NCBI RefSeq assembly: GCF_000383615.1
Contig: NZ_KB911584.1
Coordinates: 1 to 64,000, forward strand
DNA from: Streptomyces canus 299MFChir4.1
Lineage (GTDB): Bacteria; Actinomycetota; Actinomycetes; Streptomycetales; Streptomycetaceae
Direction of reading: 5' to 3'
Length of the DNA: 64,000 nt
The notes beneath the pieces were generated by a model. It ran no database searches. It saw nothing but the letters and a program-made list of their open reading frames with translations, and was not told the origin of the DNA. The position numbers and the translations under genes are program-made. This document shows, piece by piece, positions 53,820 through 62,890 of this stretch. Every line of letters begins with the position of its first letter. Position 1 is the first letter of the stretch.

Positions 53820-54920
53820 TCAATCCCAGTAGCTGCCCTGCACCATGGCCCGCAGACTGTCGTGGTGCAGGATCAGTGTGTCCGGGTTTGCCGGTACGGC
53901 CACTTCGCCGAAGTGCGCCTGGCGGTAGGCGATGCGCAGCATGACGATCGCGTGCCGCAGCGCGGCGTACAGGGTGAAGAAGTCCATGTCGTGCGGTGTG
54001 TGGCCGGTGAGTTCGGCGTAGCGGGCCTCGATCCGGTCGCGGCGCAGGAAGTCCGGCAGCCCGGGCCCGCCGAGGGCGGTCGTCAGGTCCTGGAAGAAGC
54101 GGTGCAGGTAGACGGTCCAGCCGAGGTCGACCTCGCGCGGGGCCAGGGCCGCCATCTCCCAGTCCAGGACGGCGACGGGGTCGAAGCCGTCGTAGATCAC
54201 GTTCCCGATACGTGCGTCGCCCCAGTTGAGGACGGGCGGGCCCGGGTCGGTCGGCCAGAGTTCCTCCAGCCGGTCGAAGGCCTGCTCGATGAGGGGTGAG
54301 CGGGCGAGTCCGTCGACCACCCAGTCGTAGTAGGCGCGTTGGGCGGTGACATGGCGGCGCAGTGCGTCACCCTCGCCGGGCAGTTCCAGGAACGCGGCTT
54401 CAGAAGTCGGGACTTGGTCGTGCAGTTGGGCCAACAAGCCGATCGTGGCCGCCTCCAGGTGCTCCCGCTCGGCGTCGCTCGCGGCATGCAGCCAGTTGCC
54501 CTCGTAGGTGTAGGGCATGACGTCCGGCGGCACGCGCCCCCGCACGCGTTCCATGACGAAGAAGGGCGCCCCGAGCGGACCCGGGTCCTCCTCCAGCCAC
54601 TGCACCCTCGGCACGGGCAGGTCCGTGCAGCGGGCCACCGTGAGCATCGTGCGGTACTGGCGGACCATGTCGTACACCGGGAAGACGGTGTACGCCGAGG
54701 GGTCCGCGGCGAGCCGCAACGCGCAGGACCGCAGGGGCGGTTCGGGGTGCTCGATGTCGAAGAGTAGGGTCTCGCTGGACAGGCCGTTCGAGGTGGGGAC
54801 CGTGACTTCGACGGCCTTCGCGCCGGGCAGGCGGGTGCCGAGCCAGGCGGAGAGGCGGTCGGCGAGCTCCTGCGGGTCGCGGGTGCTGGTGCGGGGGCGG
54901 GGGCGGGGTGCCATGGGCAT
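53820..54920 (-). CDS. Aminoglycoside phosphotransferase-fold kinase
   Basis: A 366-aa APH/choline-kinase-fold protein. The catalytic loop reads LNWGDARIGNVIYDG, with Asp and Asn in the usual places (Trp replaces the usual His). The metal-binding DxD-equivalent is in VAVLDWEMAALAP. Such proteins in fatty-acid or steroid operons are often called ACAD-associated kinases. It starts at ATG 54920 with GGGAG eight bases before it and follows a 370-aa hydroxyneurosporene-fold-like gene by 35 bp. An acyl-CoA dehydrogenase lies nearby at 56405-57577. It probably phosphorylates a hydroxy-acyl or alcohol substrate rather than an antibiotic. Confidence 0.85.
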   Translation of the reverse strand: MPMAPRPRPRTSTRDPQELADRLSAWLGTRLPGAKAVEVTVPTSNGLSSETLLFDIEHPEPPLRSCALRLAADPSAYTVFPVYDMVRQYRTMLTVARCTDLPVPRVQWLEEDPGPLGAPFFVMERVRGRVPPDVMPYTYEGNWLHAASDAEREHLEAATIGLLAQLHDQVPTSEAAFLELPGEGDALRRHVTAQRAYYDWVVDGLARSPLIEQAFDRLEELWPTDPGPPVLNWGDARIGNVIYDGFDPVAVLDWEMAALAPREVDLGWTVYLHRFFQDLTTALGGPGLPDFLRRDRIEARYAELTGHTPHDMDFFTLYAALRHAIVMLRIAYRQAHFGEVAVPANPDTLILHHDSLRAMVQGSYWD

Positions 54921-54955
54921 GTCGTCAACTCCCTTGTGGAGCAGGCGGAACTCTC

Positions 54956-56068
54956 CTACGGGGCCACCGAGTCGAAGCCGGTGAAGCCGCTCGGGTCGTG
55001 CCGTCCGAACGAGCCGTGTTCGAAGATGCCGTGGCCGAGCCGGCCGTCCAGCCGGAAGCGGGCCGCGTGGTCGGTGACGCCGAAGGCGGCCAGGGGGTGC
55101 GGCTCGGTGAGGTCGTAGGTGCGGCGGTCGGTCCAGTCGCGGCCCTGCCAGGTGCCGTGCTGCCAGTCGTCGGCGGGCGGGTAGCCGGCGCCGAGCGCGA
55201 GCGGTGAGGAGGTGAGGACCTCCACCTCCAGCTCCATGGGCTTGCGGAGGTCACCGAGGTGAATGAGGGCGCGTTCCGGGTGGCGCGTGCCGGGGCGATA
55301 GGTGATCTCGGGCTGGGGCCAGCCGAGTTGGCGGTCGCGCCGGCCGGGGCGGACGAGGGTCGCGTCGTTGAGCGAGCGGTGGCCGTCGGCGTCCTCCTGG
55401 ACGATCACCATGAGGAAGCGGTCCTCGAAGCGGACCGGGCACCAGATCCAGTGGAAGCCCTCCGCGGGGTGCTCCTCCGCGAACCGGCCGCCCTCCTCCC
55501 CCGGCACCGGTCGCACACCCCAGCTGCGGTCCCGGGTCCCGGTCCAGCCCTGGACGCGCAGTTCGCGTCCGCCCACCCGGATCCAGCCGTCGCAGTGGCC
55601 CGCCTGCACGAAGCGCCTGCCCTCCAGGGTGAGCCGGCCGCCCCGCCGCTGGAGGTGGTGCGGCTCCCAGAGGGCCGGGAAGTCGGCGGTCCAGTTGATC
55701 TCGTACGACAATCCGTCCGGGTCGCCCGGGTCCGCCTCGCAGCTCAGCACGAACTCCCGCAGCGGGCGTTCGACGAGGATGCGCAGAGGGCGGACGGTCA
55801 GCTCCGTCCGGGAGTCCTCGCGCAGGGCGTCCGAGGCGCGGACCGCGTGCAGGGTGTCGCCGAGGCGCAGGGTCGCGTAGGCGTCGATCACCCCGAGGTT
55901 GGGGTAGACACCGAGCCCGAGGATGAGCAGGGCGTGTCCCTCGTGGTCGAGGACGTGGAAGATGCAGCGGTCGTAGGCGTTGCGGTCCCCCGTCGCCACG
56001 TACTTCATGGACAGGGGCACCTGGTGCACGGGGTACTCGTCGAGCGGTACGGGGCGGTCGTCGGTCAT
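54956..56068 (-). CDS. Hypothetical protein, possible AttH/hydroxyneurosporene-fold (DUF7064-like)
   Basis: A 370-aa beta-rich soluble protein. It has several aromatic-rich strands (FHWIWCPVRFEDRFLMVIVQ) and the segment VQGWTGTRDRSWGVRPVPG, which is seen in AttH/CrtC-like beta-barrel families. I cannot name the function. It is the first gene of an operon with the APH-fold kinase. ATG 56068 follows GGGAG by seven bases. A CTGACG-N3-CGTCAG palindrome lies 26 bp upstream. Confidence 0.75.
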   Translation of the reverse strand: MTDDRPVPLDEYPVHQVPLSMKYVATGDRNAYDRCIFHVLDHEGHALLILGLGVYPNLGVIDAYATLRLGDTLHAVRASDALREDSRTELTVRPLRILVERPLREFVLSCEADPGDPDGLSYEINWTADFPALWEPHHLQRRGGRLTLEGRRFVQAGHCDGWIRVGGRELRVQGWTGTRDRSWGVRPVPGEEGGRFAEEHPAEGFHWIWCPVRFEDRFLMVIVQEDADGHRSLNDATLVRPGRRDRQLGWPQPEITYRPGTRHPERALIHLGDLRKPMELEVEVLTSSPLALGAGYPPADDWQHGTWQGRDWTDRRTYDLTEPHPLAAFGVTDHAARFRLDGRLGHGIFEHGSFGRHDPSGFTGFDSVAP

Positions 56069-56093
56069 GGCCAAACTCCCTGCCGGCGGTTGG

Positions 56094-56108
56094 CTGACGG
56101 TACGTCAG
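56094..56108. promoter_or_regulatory. Palindromic operator CTGACG-N3-CGTCAG
   Basis: CTGACG-GTA-CGTCAG is a perfect 15-bp inverted repeat 26 bp before the 56068 start and 98 bp before the divergent 56206 gene. It has the same half-sites and spacer length as 11682-11698 before the DUF35/thiolase operon. Confidence 0.6.
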
Positions 56109-56205
56109 ACCGCTGCCACTGGCCAGATGTTCGGCCGGACGCCCGCGAACTCACGGTCGATTGCGGACACCGTGACCCAGCCGCCGACTTCCGCGTTGCC
56201 CCGGT

Positions 56206-56442
56206 ATGACCCGTACGTATGCACCGGTCGCAGAATCGGTTCCGCCGACCCCGTCCTCCTACCGCCCGGCCCCGCCGCCACCCCAGGACCCGCCCATCTA
56301 CCGGGACCTGATGCGCACCTGGGCGAGCGGCGGGCGCACTCTGCCGGGGCGCCACGACCCGGAATGGGTACGGCTCGCGGCGCCGCAGGTCAGGCCCGGT
56401 CAGTTCAGCGCGTCTCCGGACCCGCTAGGTGACGGGCGATGA
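56206..56442 (+). CDS. Small Pro-rich hypothetical protein
   Basis: A 78-aa protein. The first 30 residues are Pro/Ser-rich (SVPPTPSSYRPAPPPP). Then comes a helical DPPIYRDLMRTWASGGRTLP segment and DPEWVRLAA, which I recall from similar small Streptomyces proteins. The ribosome site is weak. Its last 38 bp overlap the 3' end of the convergent acyl-CoA dehydrogenase gene (stop at 56405). Confidence 0.6.
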   Translation: MTRTYAPVAESVPPTPSSYRPAPPPPQDPPIYRDLMRTWASGGRTLPGRHDPEWVRLAAPQVRPGQFSASPDPLGDGR

Positions 56443-57577
56443 CCATCCGCTGGATCTGGTTGGTGCCCTCGACGATCTGGAGGACCTTGGCCTCGCGCAT
56501 GTACCGCTCGGCCGGGAAGTCCGCGGTGTAGCCGTAGCCGCCGAGGACCTGGACGGCGTCGGTGGTGACCTTCATCGCGGTGTCGGTGCAGTGCAGCTTG
56601 GCCATGGCCGCCTGCTTGGCGAAGGGCCGTCCGGCGTCGCGCAGCCGCGCGGCCGCGAGGTACAGCGCCCGGCCCGCCTCGATCTGGGTCGCCATGTCGG
56701 CGAGCATGAAGCGCAGCCCCTGGAAGTCGGCGATCGGCCGCCCGAACTGCAGTCGCCCGGTCGCATAACCGACCGCCTCGTCGAGGGCCGCCTGGGCCAC
56801 CCCGATCGCACAGGCCGCGATGCCGAGCCGTCCCGAGTCGAGCGCGGACAGGGCGATCGCGAAGCCCTGCCCCTCGTCGCCGATGCGCCGGGCGTCCGGG
56901 ACGCGCACTCCGTCGAAGTGGACCTGGGCGGTGGGCGAGCCCTTCATGCCCATCTTCTTCTCCGGGGCCGCGGCGCTCACGCCCTCCGAGTCGGCGGGCA
57001 CCAGGAACGCGGTGATCCCGCGCGGCCCCTCCTCGCCGGTGCGCGCCATGACGGTGTAGAAGTCGGCGACCCCGCCGTGGGTGATCCAGGCCTTGGTGCC
57101 GGTGATCACCCAGTCGTCGCCCTCCCGGACCGCCCTGGTGCGCAGCGAGGCCGCGTCCGAACCGGACGAGGGCTCGGAGAGACAGTAGGCGCCGAGCAGT
57201 CCGCCGCCGAGCATCGCGGGCAGGTGCTCGACCTGCTGTTCCTTGCTGCCGTAGGTGGCGAGGGCGTAGGAGGCGAGGGTGTGCACGCTGACGCCGAGGC
57301 CGACGGTGAGACGGGCCGCGGCGAGCTCTTCGAGGACCTGGAGGTAGACCTCGTACGGCTGGTCGGCGCCGCCGTACTCGGAGTCGTACGGCAGACCGAG
57401 CAGTCCGGTGCGGGAGAGCAGGGTGAAGACCTCGCGCGGGAAGTGCCCGGCGTCCTCCTCCTCGGCCGCGTTCGGGGCGATCTCGTGCTGCGCGATGTCG
57501 CGGACGAGCGAGATCAGATCCCGGGCCTCGTCCGTGGGCAGTTGCCGGTCCACCGGCTGCGGGGCGCGGTCGGGCAT
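56405..57577 (-). CDS. Acyl-CoA dehydrogenase
   Basis: A 390-aa flavoenzyme that introduces the alpha,beta double bond into acyl-CoA. FAD and substrate motifs are seen: GAYCLSEPSSGSDAASL, WITHGGVADFYTVMARTG, and the C-terminal QVLGGYGYTADFPAERYMRE followed by VLQIVEGTNQIQRMVIAR. Its specificity (straight or branched chain) is not readable. ATG 57577 has GGAGGAG upstream. It may act with the 53820-56068 genes in acyl-CoA breakdown. Confidence 0.94.
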   Translation of the reverse strand: MPDRAPQPVDRQLPTDEARDLISLVRDIAQHEIAPNAAEEEDAGHFPREVFTLLSRTGLLGLPYDSEYGGADQPYEVYLQVLEELAAARLTVGLGVSVHTLASYALATYGSKEQQVEHLPAMLGGGLLGAYCLSEPSSGSDAASLRTRAVREGDDWVITGTKAWITHGGVADFYTVMARTGEEGPRGITAFLVPADSEGVSAAAPEKKMGMKGSPTAQVHFDGVRVPDARRIGDEGQGFAIALSALDSGRLGIAACAIGVAQAALDEAVGYATGRLQFGRPIADFQGLRFMLADMATQIEAGRALYLAAARLRDAGRPFAKQAAMAKLHCTDTAMKVTTDAVQVLGGYGYTADFPAERYMREAKVLQIVEGTNQIQRMVIARHLAGPETR

Positions 57578-57810
57578 GGCGACGCTCTCCTCCCTGTAGG
57601 GCGCTGGCGGGCGCACGCCGTGGGGTGGGGCGGCTCCGCCGGTCTCACTGGGCGCCGCTCGCTGCTCGCGTCTCCCGGGTCACGGAAGCTGCTGACCAGC
57701 GGCTGCGCCCTGTGAGTATGCCCGAAAGGAGACACCTGGTCACTGGTTAACGACCGCTCACTTCAAGATATCTCAGGGCACCGACAACCGGCCTCGAATC
57801 GGCCCGGGAT

Positions 57811-57851
57811 TGGTCCGAACCATTGACCAGGTGGTCTAGTCCTCCTACTCT
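57811..57851 (+). promoter_or_regulatory. chiD promoter with chitinase direct repeats and DasR-like core
   Basis: TTGACC (57823-57828) and TACTCT (57846-57851) are spaced 17 bp and form a vegetative-type promoter. Two imperfect 12-bp direct repeats, TGGTCCGAACCA (57811) and TGGTCTAGTCCT (57832), lie 21 bp apart and flank the -35. They match the pattern of chitin-regulated Streptomyces chitinase promoters. The second contains GGTCTAG, the core of the DasR site. This suggests induction by chitin and control by DasR or a two-component system. Confidence 0.7.
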
Positions 57852-57919
57852 TCCGGCAGCGCTTCATCGCGTTCATGCCAATCGACTGGCGTTCCCCTCT
57901 CCCCCACGAGGAGACACCG

Positions 57920-59152
<1,233 letters not shown>

Positions 59153-59191
59153 CCGGGATCAGGTCATGAACTGACCGGTCCCACGGGGGAC

Positions 59192-59223
59192 TTGGGGCGG
59201 GGGACCACGAGCCTCCGCCCCAA
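59192..59223. terminator. Bidirectional terminator between chiD and the TetR gene
   Basis: TTGGGGCGGGGG and CCTCCGCCCCAA form a 12-bp stem with one G-T pair around an 8-nt loop. It is placed between the convergent stops at 59152 and 59234. Confidence 0.75.
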
Positions 59224-59233
59224 CTCGTGGCCG

Positions 59234-59932
59234 TCAGTCGCCGCGGCGGGCCGGTGCCGGAGCCGGGTGGGTCGGATCCATCTCCTCGATGGCGCGCATC
59301 GAGGCGCCGAGCGTCTTCACGAGCAGGTCGCGCATGGTGTCGCGGGAGAGCTGGGGCGGGCCGCCGATCCAGTCGAGGGTGGCGCCTTCGACACTGCACA
59401 CCCAGGCGAGCAGACCCATGCGGGCCAGCGGGGAGATGTCGGTACGGCCGTACGCCCCTTCGGCGATGGTCGCGACGATCGCCTCCCGCACCCCGTCCCG
59501 GATGGCGTGCACCTCGGCGTCGAAACCGACACCGCCGCTGACGACGGTGCGGTAGGCCGCCTGGTTGTGCTCGGCATAGCGGAGATAGCTGTCCAGGGTG
59601 CGCTGGACGCGGTCCACCTGTTCCATCTCCAGGCCGCTCGCCGCGTAGGTGACCAGGTCGGCGACGGAGTCCTGGATGATCGCCAGGTAGTAGCCCCGCT
59701 TGGACTGGAAGTAGTAGTAGATCAGCCCCTTGGCGACATGCGCCTGCTTGGCGATGTCGTCCATGGAAAGCGCGTCGTAGGACGTGTCCGCGAACAACTT
59801 CCGCCCGATGGCGATGAGTTCGGCGCGGCGCGCAACCGAGCGCTCGGTGCCGCGGGCCCGCGGCCGGGCGGCTTCACGCTGATCACTGATATTCAAGTTT
59901 TCGCCCCTGATCTCGGGCTGGCGGCGGGACAT
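59234..59932 (-). CDS. TetR-family regulator
   Basis: A 232-aa repressor. Residues 30-80 hold the helix-turn-helix (LSMDDIAKQAHVAKGLIYYY). The C-terminal ligand domain is hydrophobic with conserved aromatic residues (LAWVCSVEGATLDWIGGP). The first 28 residues are an Arg-rich extension. The start may be ATG 59932 or a later in-frame site. The ligand is unknown. It follows the small membrane protein gene by 31 bp on the same strand. Confidence 0.88.
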   Translation of the reverse strand: MSRRQPEIRGENLNISDQREAARPRARGTERSVARRAELIAIGRKLFADTSYDALSMDDIAKQAHVAKGLIYYYFQSKRGYYLAIIQDSVADLVTYAASGLEMEQVDRVQRTLDSYLRYAEHNQAAYRTVVSGGVGFDAEVHAIRDGVREAIVATIAEGAYGRTDISPLARMGLLAWVCSVEGATLDWIGGPPQLSRDTMRDLLVKTLGASMRAIEEMDPTHPAPAPARRGD

Positions 59933-59963
59933 CCGCAGTATGTCAGGTCACTTGTGGACCAGG

Positions 59964-60104
59964 TCACAGGAGACCGAGCTGCGTGACGAGCATCGCGATC
60001 ACCGCGACAAGGGCCCAGCCCGCGATCTGTTCGAGGATCTTCGGACCGTGGTCCTCGGGGCCGCCGGTACGGGTGCGGGCGGCGGTGGCAGAGTGTGCGG
60101 TCAT
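59964..60104 (-). CDS. Very small membrane protein
   Basis: A 46-aa protein with one C-terminal helix (WALVAVIAMLVTQLGLL) after a polar N-terminus (RTGGPEDHGPKILEQ). ATG 60104 is chosen because coding bias drops before it; an in-frame GTG at 60200 would give 78 aa. No family is known to me. It lies just before the TetR gene on the same strand, so it may share its promoter. Confidence 0.55.
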   Translation of the reverse strand: MTAHSATAARTRTGGPEDHGPKILEQIAGWALVAVIAMLVTQLGLL

Positions 60105-60244
60105 GGCGTCTCGCTGATCTCGGAAGTACTGGTCGGATCCCCCCGCCGATCCGTCCACCTTGCCACTCTCCGCGGCTTTTGCGGCCGAGATCTTGGTCAC
60201 AGCGAACGGCCCCCGACGGATGCCGGGGGCCGTCGCGGGGCGGC

Positions 60245-61603
60245 TCAGCGCACGCCCACCGCCGCGAGCGCCTTGCGCTGGCGCGGGGTCGGGCAGGCGG
60301 GGAAGTACAGATAGCAGACGCCGCCGGTGCCGGAGACGACCTTGCCACTGGCGTTGTACCGCTTGGTGCGCAGCCAGATATTTTCCCACTCGCGCCGCTT
60401 GTAGACGCGCCGCACCGCCTCGTCGCCGGGCGAGGCCGGGTCGTTGGCGATCACATCGCCCTCGGCGGTGAAGCCGATCACCGTCATCAGGTGGCCCGAG
60501 GTGCCGTAACCGGCCCCGGTGAGCTCCTCCTTGAGGAACGACTGGGACGTTATGGCCGGGATGCCGGCCGCGATCAGCGTCTCCAGGTCGGTGAGCGAGC
60601 CGAGCCGGGTCACCACGCCCTGGAGGTCGTCGAAGGTGGCCGCGTAGGCCGCGTTGAACGGCCAGTTGCCGCAGCCCGCGTACTGGTAGTCGTAGGTGTA
60701 CCGGGCCGCGTGGCAGACCTGGGGGTCGGCGTACGCCGGGTCGACCCAGGCCAGCTGCTCCTTGGTGAGCCGGCCGCCCCAGTGCTCGATGATCATCTGC
60801 GAGGAGGTGGGGCTGCACCATGCCTCGCCGCCGTTGTCGTACTCCGGGTACTGGCCCTTGTGGATCTCCTGCGAGTAGCGCGGGACGATCAGCTCCTTGG
60901 CGAGCCCGGGCGCGGTGGCCGGCACGGTGAAGCGGTCCGGGACGTCCGAGCCCATCGCGCCGACCCGCCAGACGGTCGGCGTGTTCGTCGCGCCGGGCTT
61001 GCGGTACAGGGTCAGCCGCAGCCGGTACGAGGCCAGGCGCAGCCCGGTCGACGCGTCGTCGATCGCGAAGGTGTCCGTCCAGATCGTGCTCTTGCCGTCC
61101 GTCTGGTCGTCGACCGAGGTCCGCTTGATGTCCCCGTCGCCGGCCGCCCAGCGGCCCATCACGTACCAGGGGGTGGCCGTCCCGTCGGAGTAGGTCCCCT
61201 GGAGTTCGATCTGGATCCAGGTGCCGGCCGGGGTGTGGGCGTTCCAGGAGGCGATCACCTCGGTCGAGGGCACGGCGAGCGGGTGGACCGGCGAGGTCCA
61301 GGTCGCGTACGCCCAGGTGGCGGTGGTCCCGGTGTGCGGGTCGGCGTACGCGGTGGTGCCCGCGGGAGCGCCGATCACGACCCCGGGGCGGTGTCCTGCG
61401 ACGGCGCGGGTGCCGTCGGCGGTGCCGGCGCGCCAGTCGCTGTAGGTGGTCCAGGCGTGGTTGTCGACCGTGCGGGCGGCGGTGTCGTCGGGTTCCGCGG
61501 CGGTGTTGTCCGCGGCGGTCGCGGGGCTCGCGACGCCTGCCACCGCGGCGGCGACCGCGACAGCCAGAACGGTTCTGCGGGACGGCTGCTGGGCTCTGCT
61601 CAT
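60245..61603 (-). CDS. Secreted C39-like cysteine peptidase
   Basis: A 452-aa exported protein. A Tat-like signal (PSRRTVLAVAVAAAVAGVAS, with twin Arg) is followed by a beta-rich domain of about 200 residues (WTTYSDWRAGTADGTRAVAG). The C-terminal papain-like C39 domain has the catalytic Cys in GGEAWCSPTSSQ, the His in SGHLMTVIGF and the Asn/Asp in IANDPASP. Such two-domain secreted proteins are common in Streptomyces; the substrate is unknown. The start is ATG 61603. Confidence 0.85.
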   Translation of the reverse strand: MSRAQQPSRRTVLAVAVAAAVAGVASPATAADNTAAEPDDTAARTVDNHAWTTYSDWRAGTADGTRAVAGHRPGVVIGAPAGTTAYADPHTGTTATWAYATWTSPVHPLAVPSTEVIASWNAHTPAGTWIQIELQGTYSDGTATPWYVMGRWAAGDGDIKRTSVDDQTDGKSTIWTDTFAIDDASTGLRLASYRLRLTLYRKPGATNTPTVWRVGAMGSDVPDRFTVPATAPGLAKELIVPRYSQEIHKGQYPEYDNGGEAWCSPTSSQMIIEHWGGRLTKEQLAWVDPAYADPQVCHAARYTYDYQYAGCGNWPFNAAYAATFDDLQGVVTRLGSLTDLETLIAAGIPAITSQSFLKEELTGAGYGTSGHLMTVIGFTAEGDVIANDPASPGDEAVRRVYKRREWENIWLRTKRYNASGKVVSGTGGVCYLYFPACPTPRQRKALAAVGVR

Positions 61604-61738
61604 GGGTGGGAAGACCCCCAGGTGTCCGATTCGGAGCGGGCCGATGCACGTTTGTGCGCCAACTATGAACGAGGCGGCATGCTCCTGCCAGCACTTCGGC
61701 CCGTGCCACGCCCGTGAATATTGGTCTCGTCCACTGGC

Positions 61739-62458
61739 ATGACCTGGGAAGCTGCGGTTCCGGCGGCGATCACAGGCGCCTCACTAGACTGGACGGGCCC
61801 GACCGCCCATCCGTATGAGCAGCTTCAGGAACTCGTCATCCACTTCCTCGCCTCCCGGCTCCGCCGGCTGCCCCCGTCCTGCGGCCCGGTCCGTCTGATC
61901 GGCGTCGACGGGCACGCCGGTTCCGGAAAGTCCACGTTCGCCGGGCAGTTGGCCGACGCCCTCGGCGGCGCGCCGGTGCTGCATCTCGACGACATCGCCA
62001 GCCACGACGAACTGTTCGACTGGACCGGGCGGCTGATGGACGAGGTGATCACCCCGCTGGGCCGCGACGAGACCGCGCACTACGCCGTCTACGACTGGCA
62101 CGCCCGCCGCTTCGGACCGTCCCGCGCCCTGCCGCCGGCGCCGGTGATCCTCCTGGAGGGGGTCGGCGCGGGCCGACGCGCGCTGCGGCCGTACCTGGCC
62201 CGACTGCTGTGGATGGAGCTGTCCCCCGAGGAGTCCTGGGCACGCGGCCGCTCCCGGGACGGCGTGGAACAGCGGGAGTTCTGGGAGGGATGGGTCACGG
62301 CGGAACAACGGCATTTCGCCGAAGACCCCTCCCGGCCCTACGCCGACCTCCTGGTACGGCAGTGCCAGAAGGGATACACGCTCACCAAAGGGCCTGCCGG
62401 GACCGTTGGACCGGACCACGAGGTCACCCACGGTGACGGCCCGGCGGCAATGTGTTGA
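61739..62458 (+). CDS. Uridine-kinase-like P-loop protein
   Basis: A 239-aa P-loop kinase. Walker A is GVDGHAGSGKST at 55-66, followed by HLDDIASHDELFDW and the lid-like RGRSRDGVEQREFW. PVILLEGVGAGRRALRPYL matches nucleoside kinase-like proteins (uridine kinase/AAA-22 type). It probably phosphorylates a nucleoside, but proof is lacking. ATG 61739 has no clear ribosome site. The gene stands alone. Confidence 0.82.
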   Translation: MTWEAAVPAAITGASLDWTGPTAHPYEQLQELVIHFLASRLRRLPPSCGPVRLIGVDGHAGSGKSTFAGQLADALGGAPVLHLDDIASHDELFDWTGRLMDEVITPLGRDETAHYAVYDWHARRFGPSRALPPAPVILLEGVGAGRRALRPYLARLLWMELSPEESWARGRSRDGVEQREFWEGWVTAEQRHFAEDPSRPYADLLVRQCQKGYTLTKGPAGTVGPDHEVTHGDGPAAMC

Positions 62459-62890
62459 ACCTGTGAAGACCCACCAGTAGGAACTTGCCTGAGTCGCCCA
62501 ACTCCGCTTGACCGAGGGGCCGTACAGGTCTTACGTTCTGAATGTGCGGCCGTTCGAGGCCGCCCGCAGTCGCGAAGCCCCCGGTTGTTCCCCCGTGATC
62601 GGGGGCTTCGTTCTGCCCTCACACGGATTTCCGGACGCCGTGAGGCGCGATTCGCTCACCCTCGGTCACCACCCGCGGTGCGCCTCATCTGCTCCCACCT
62701 CGCCAAACGGCCTGTACGGCACCCTACGGCGAGCGACACCACCGCAGGTACGATGCCCTCGGTGCGACCTACGGACGACTGCGCTGCGCACCGTTGCAAC
62801 TCCGGTCCGCGGCACAGCGGTTGGACGAAGGCGGCCACCGGGCGTCGGCCCGGTGGTGAAACCACGGGGGCACGGTTTGTGGGGGACGTG
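62459..62890. other. 432-bp gap; only a terminator recognised
   Basis: This region holds the terminator at 62573-62610. From about 62620 on it carries no gene and no coding bias. The EccA-like gene's promoter should lie in 62700-62880, but no consensus boxes are clear. No tRNA or named RNA is recognised. Confidence 0.3.
62573..62610 (+). terminator. Terminator hairpin
   Basis: CGAAGCCCCCG and CGGGGGCTTCG form a perfect 11-bp stem around a 16-nt loop, followed by TTCT. It lies 115 bp after the P-loop kinase gene and before the EccA-like gene. The distance from the stop suggests either a long 3' region or termination of a separate small transcript. Confidence 0.75.

Noticed and set aside
53820..54920. 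Antibiotic-resistance aminoglycoside phosphotransferase
   Set aside because: The fold is APH-like but gene context (acyl-CoA dehydrogenase, hydroxyneurosporene-fold partner, shared lipid-type operator) and Trp at the usual His favour a metabolic kinase.
60105..60200. N-terminal extension of the 46-aa protein from GTG 60200
   Set aside because: Third-position G/C falls to about 75% in this part and no ribosome site precedes the GTG.
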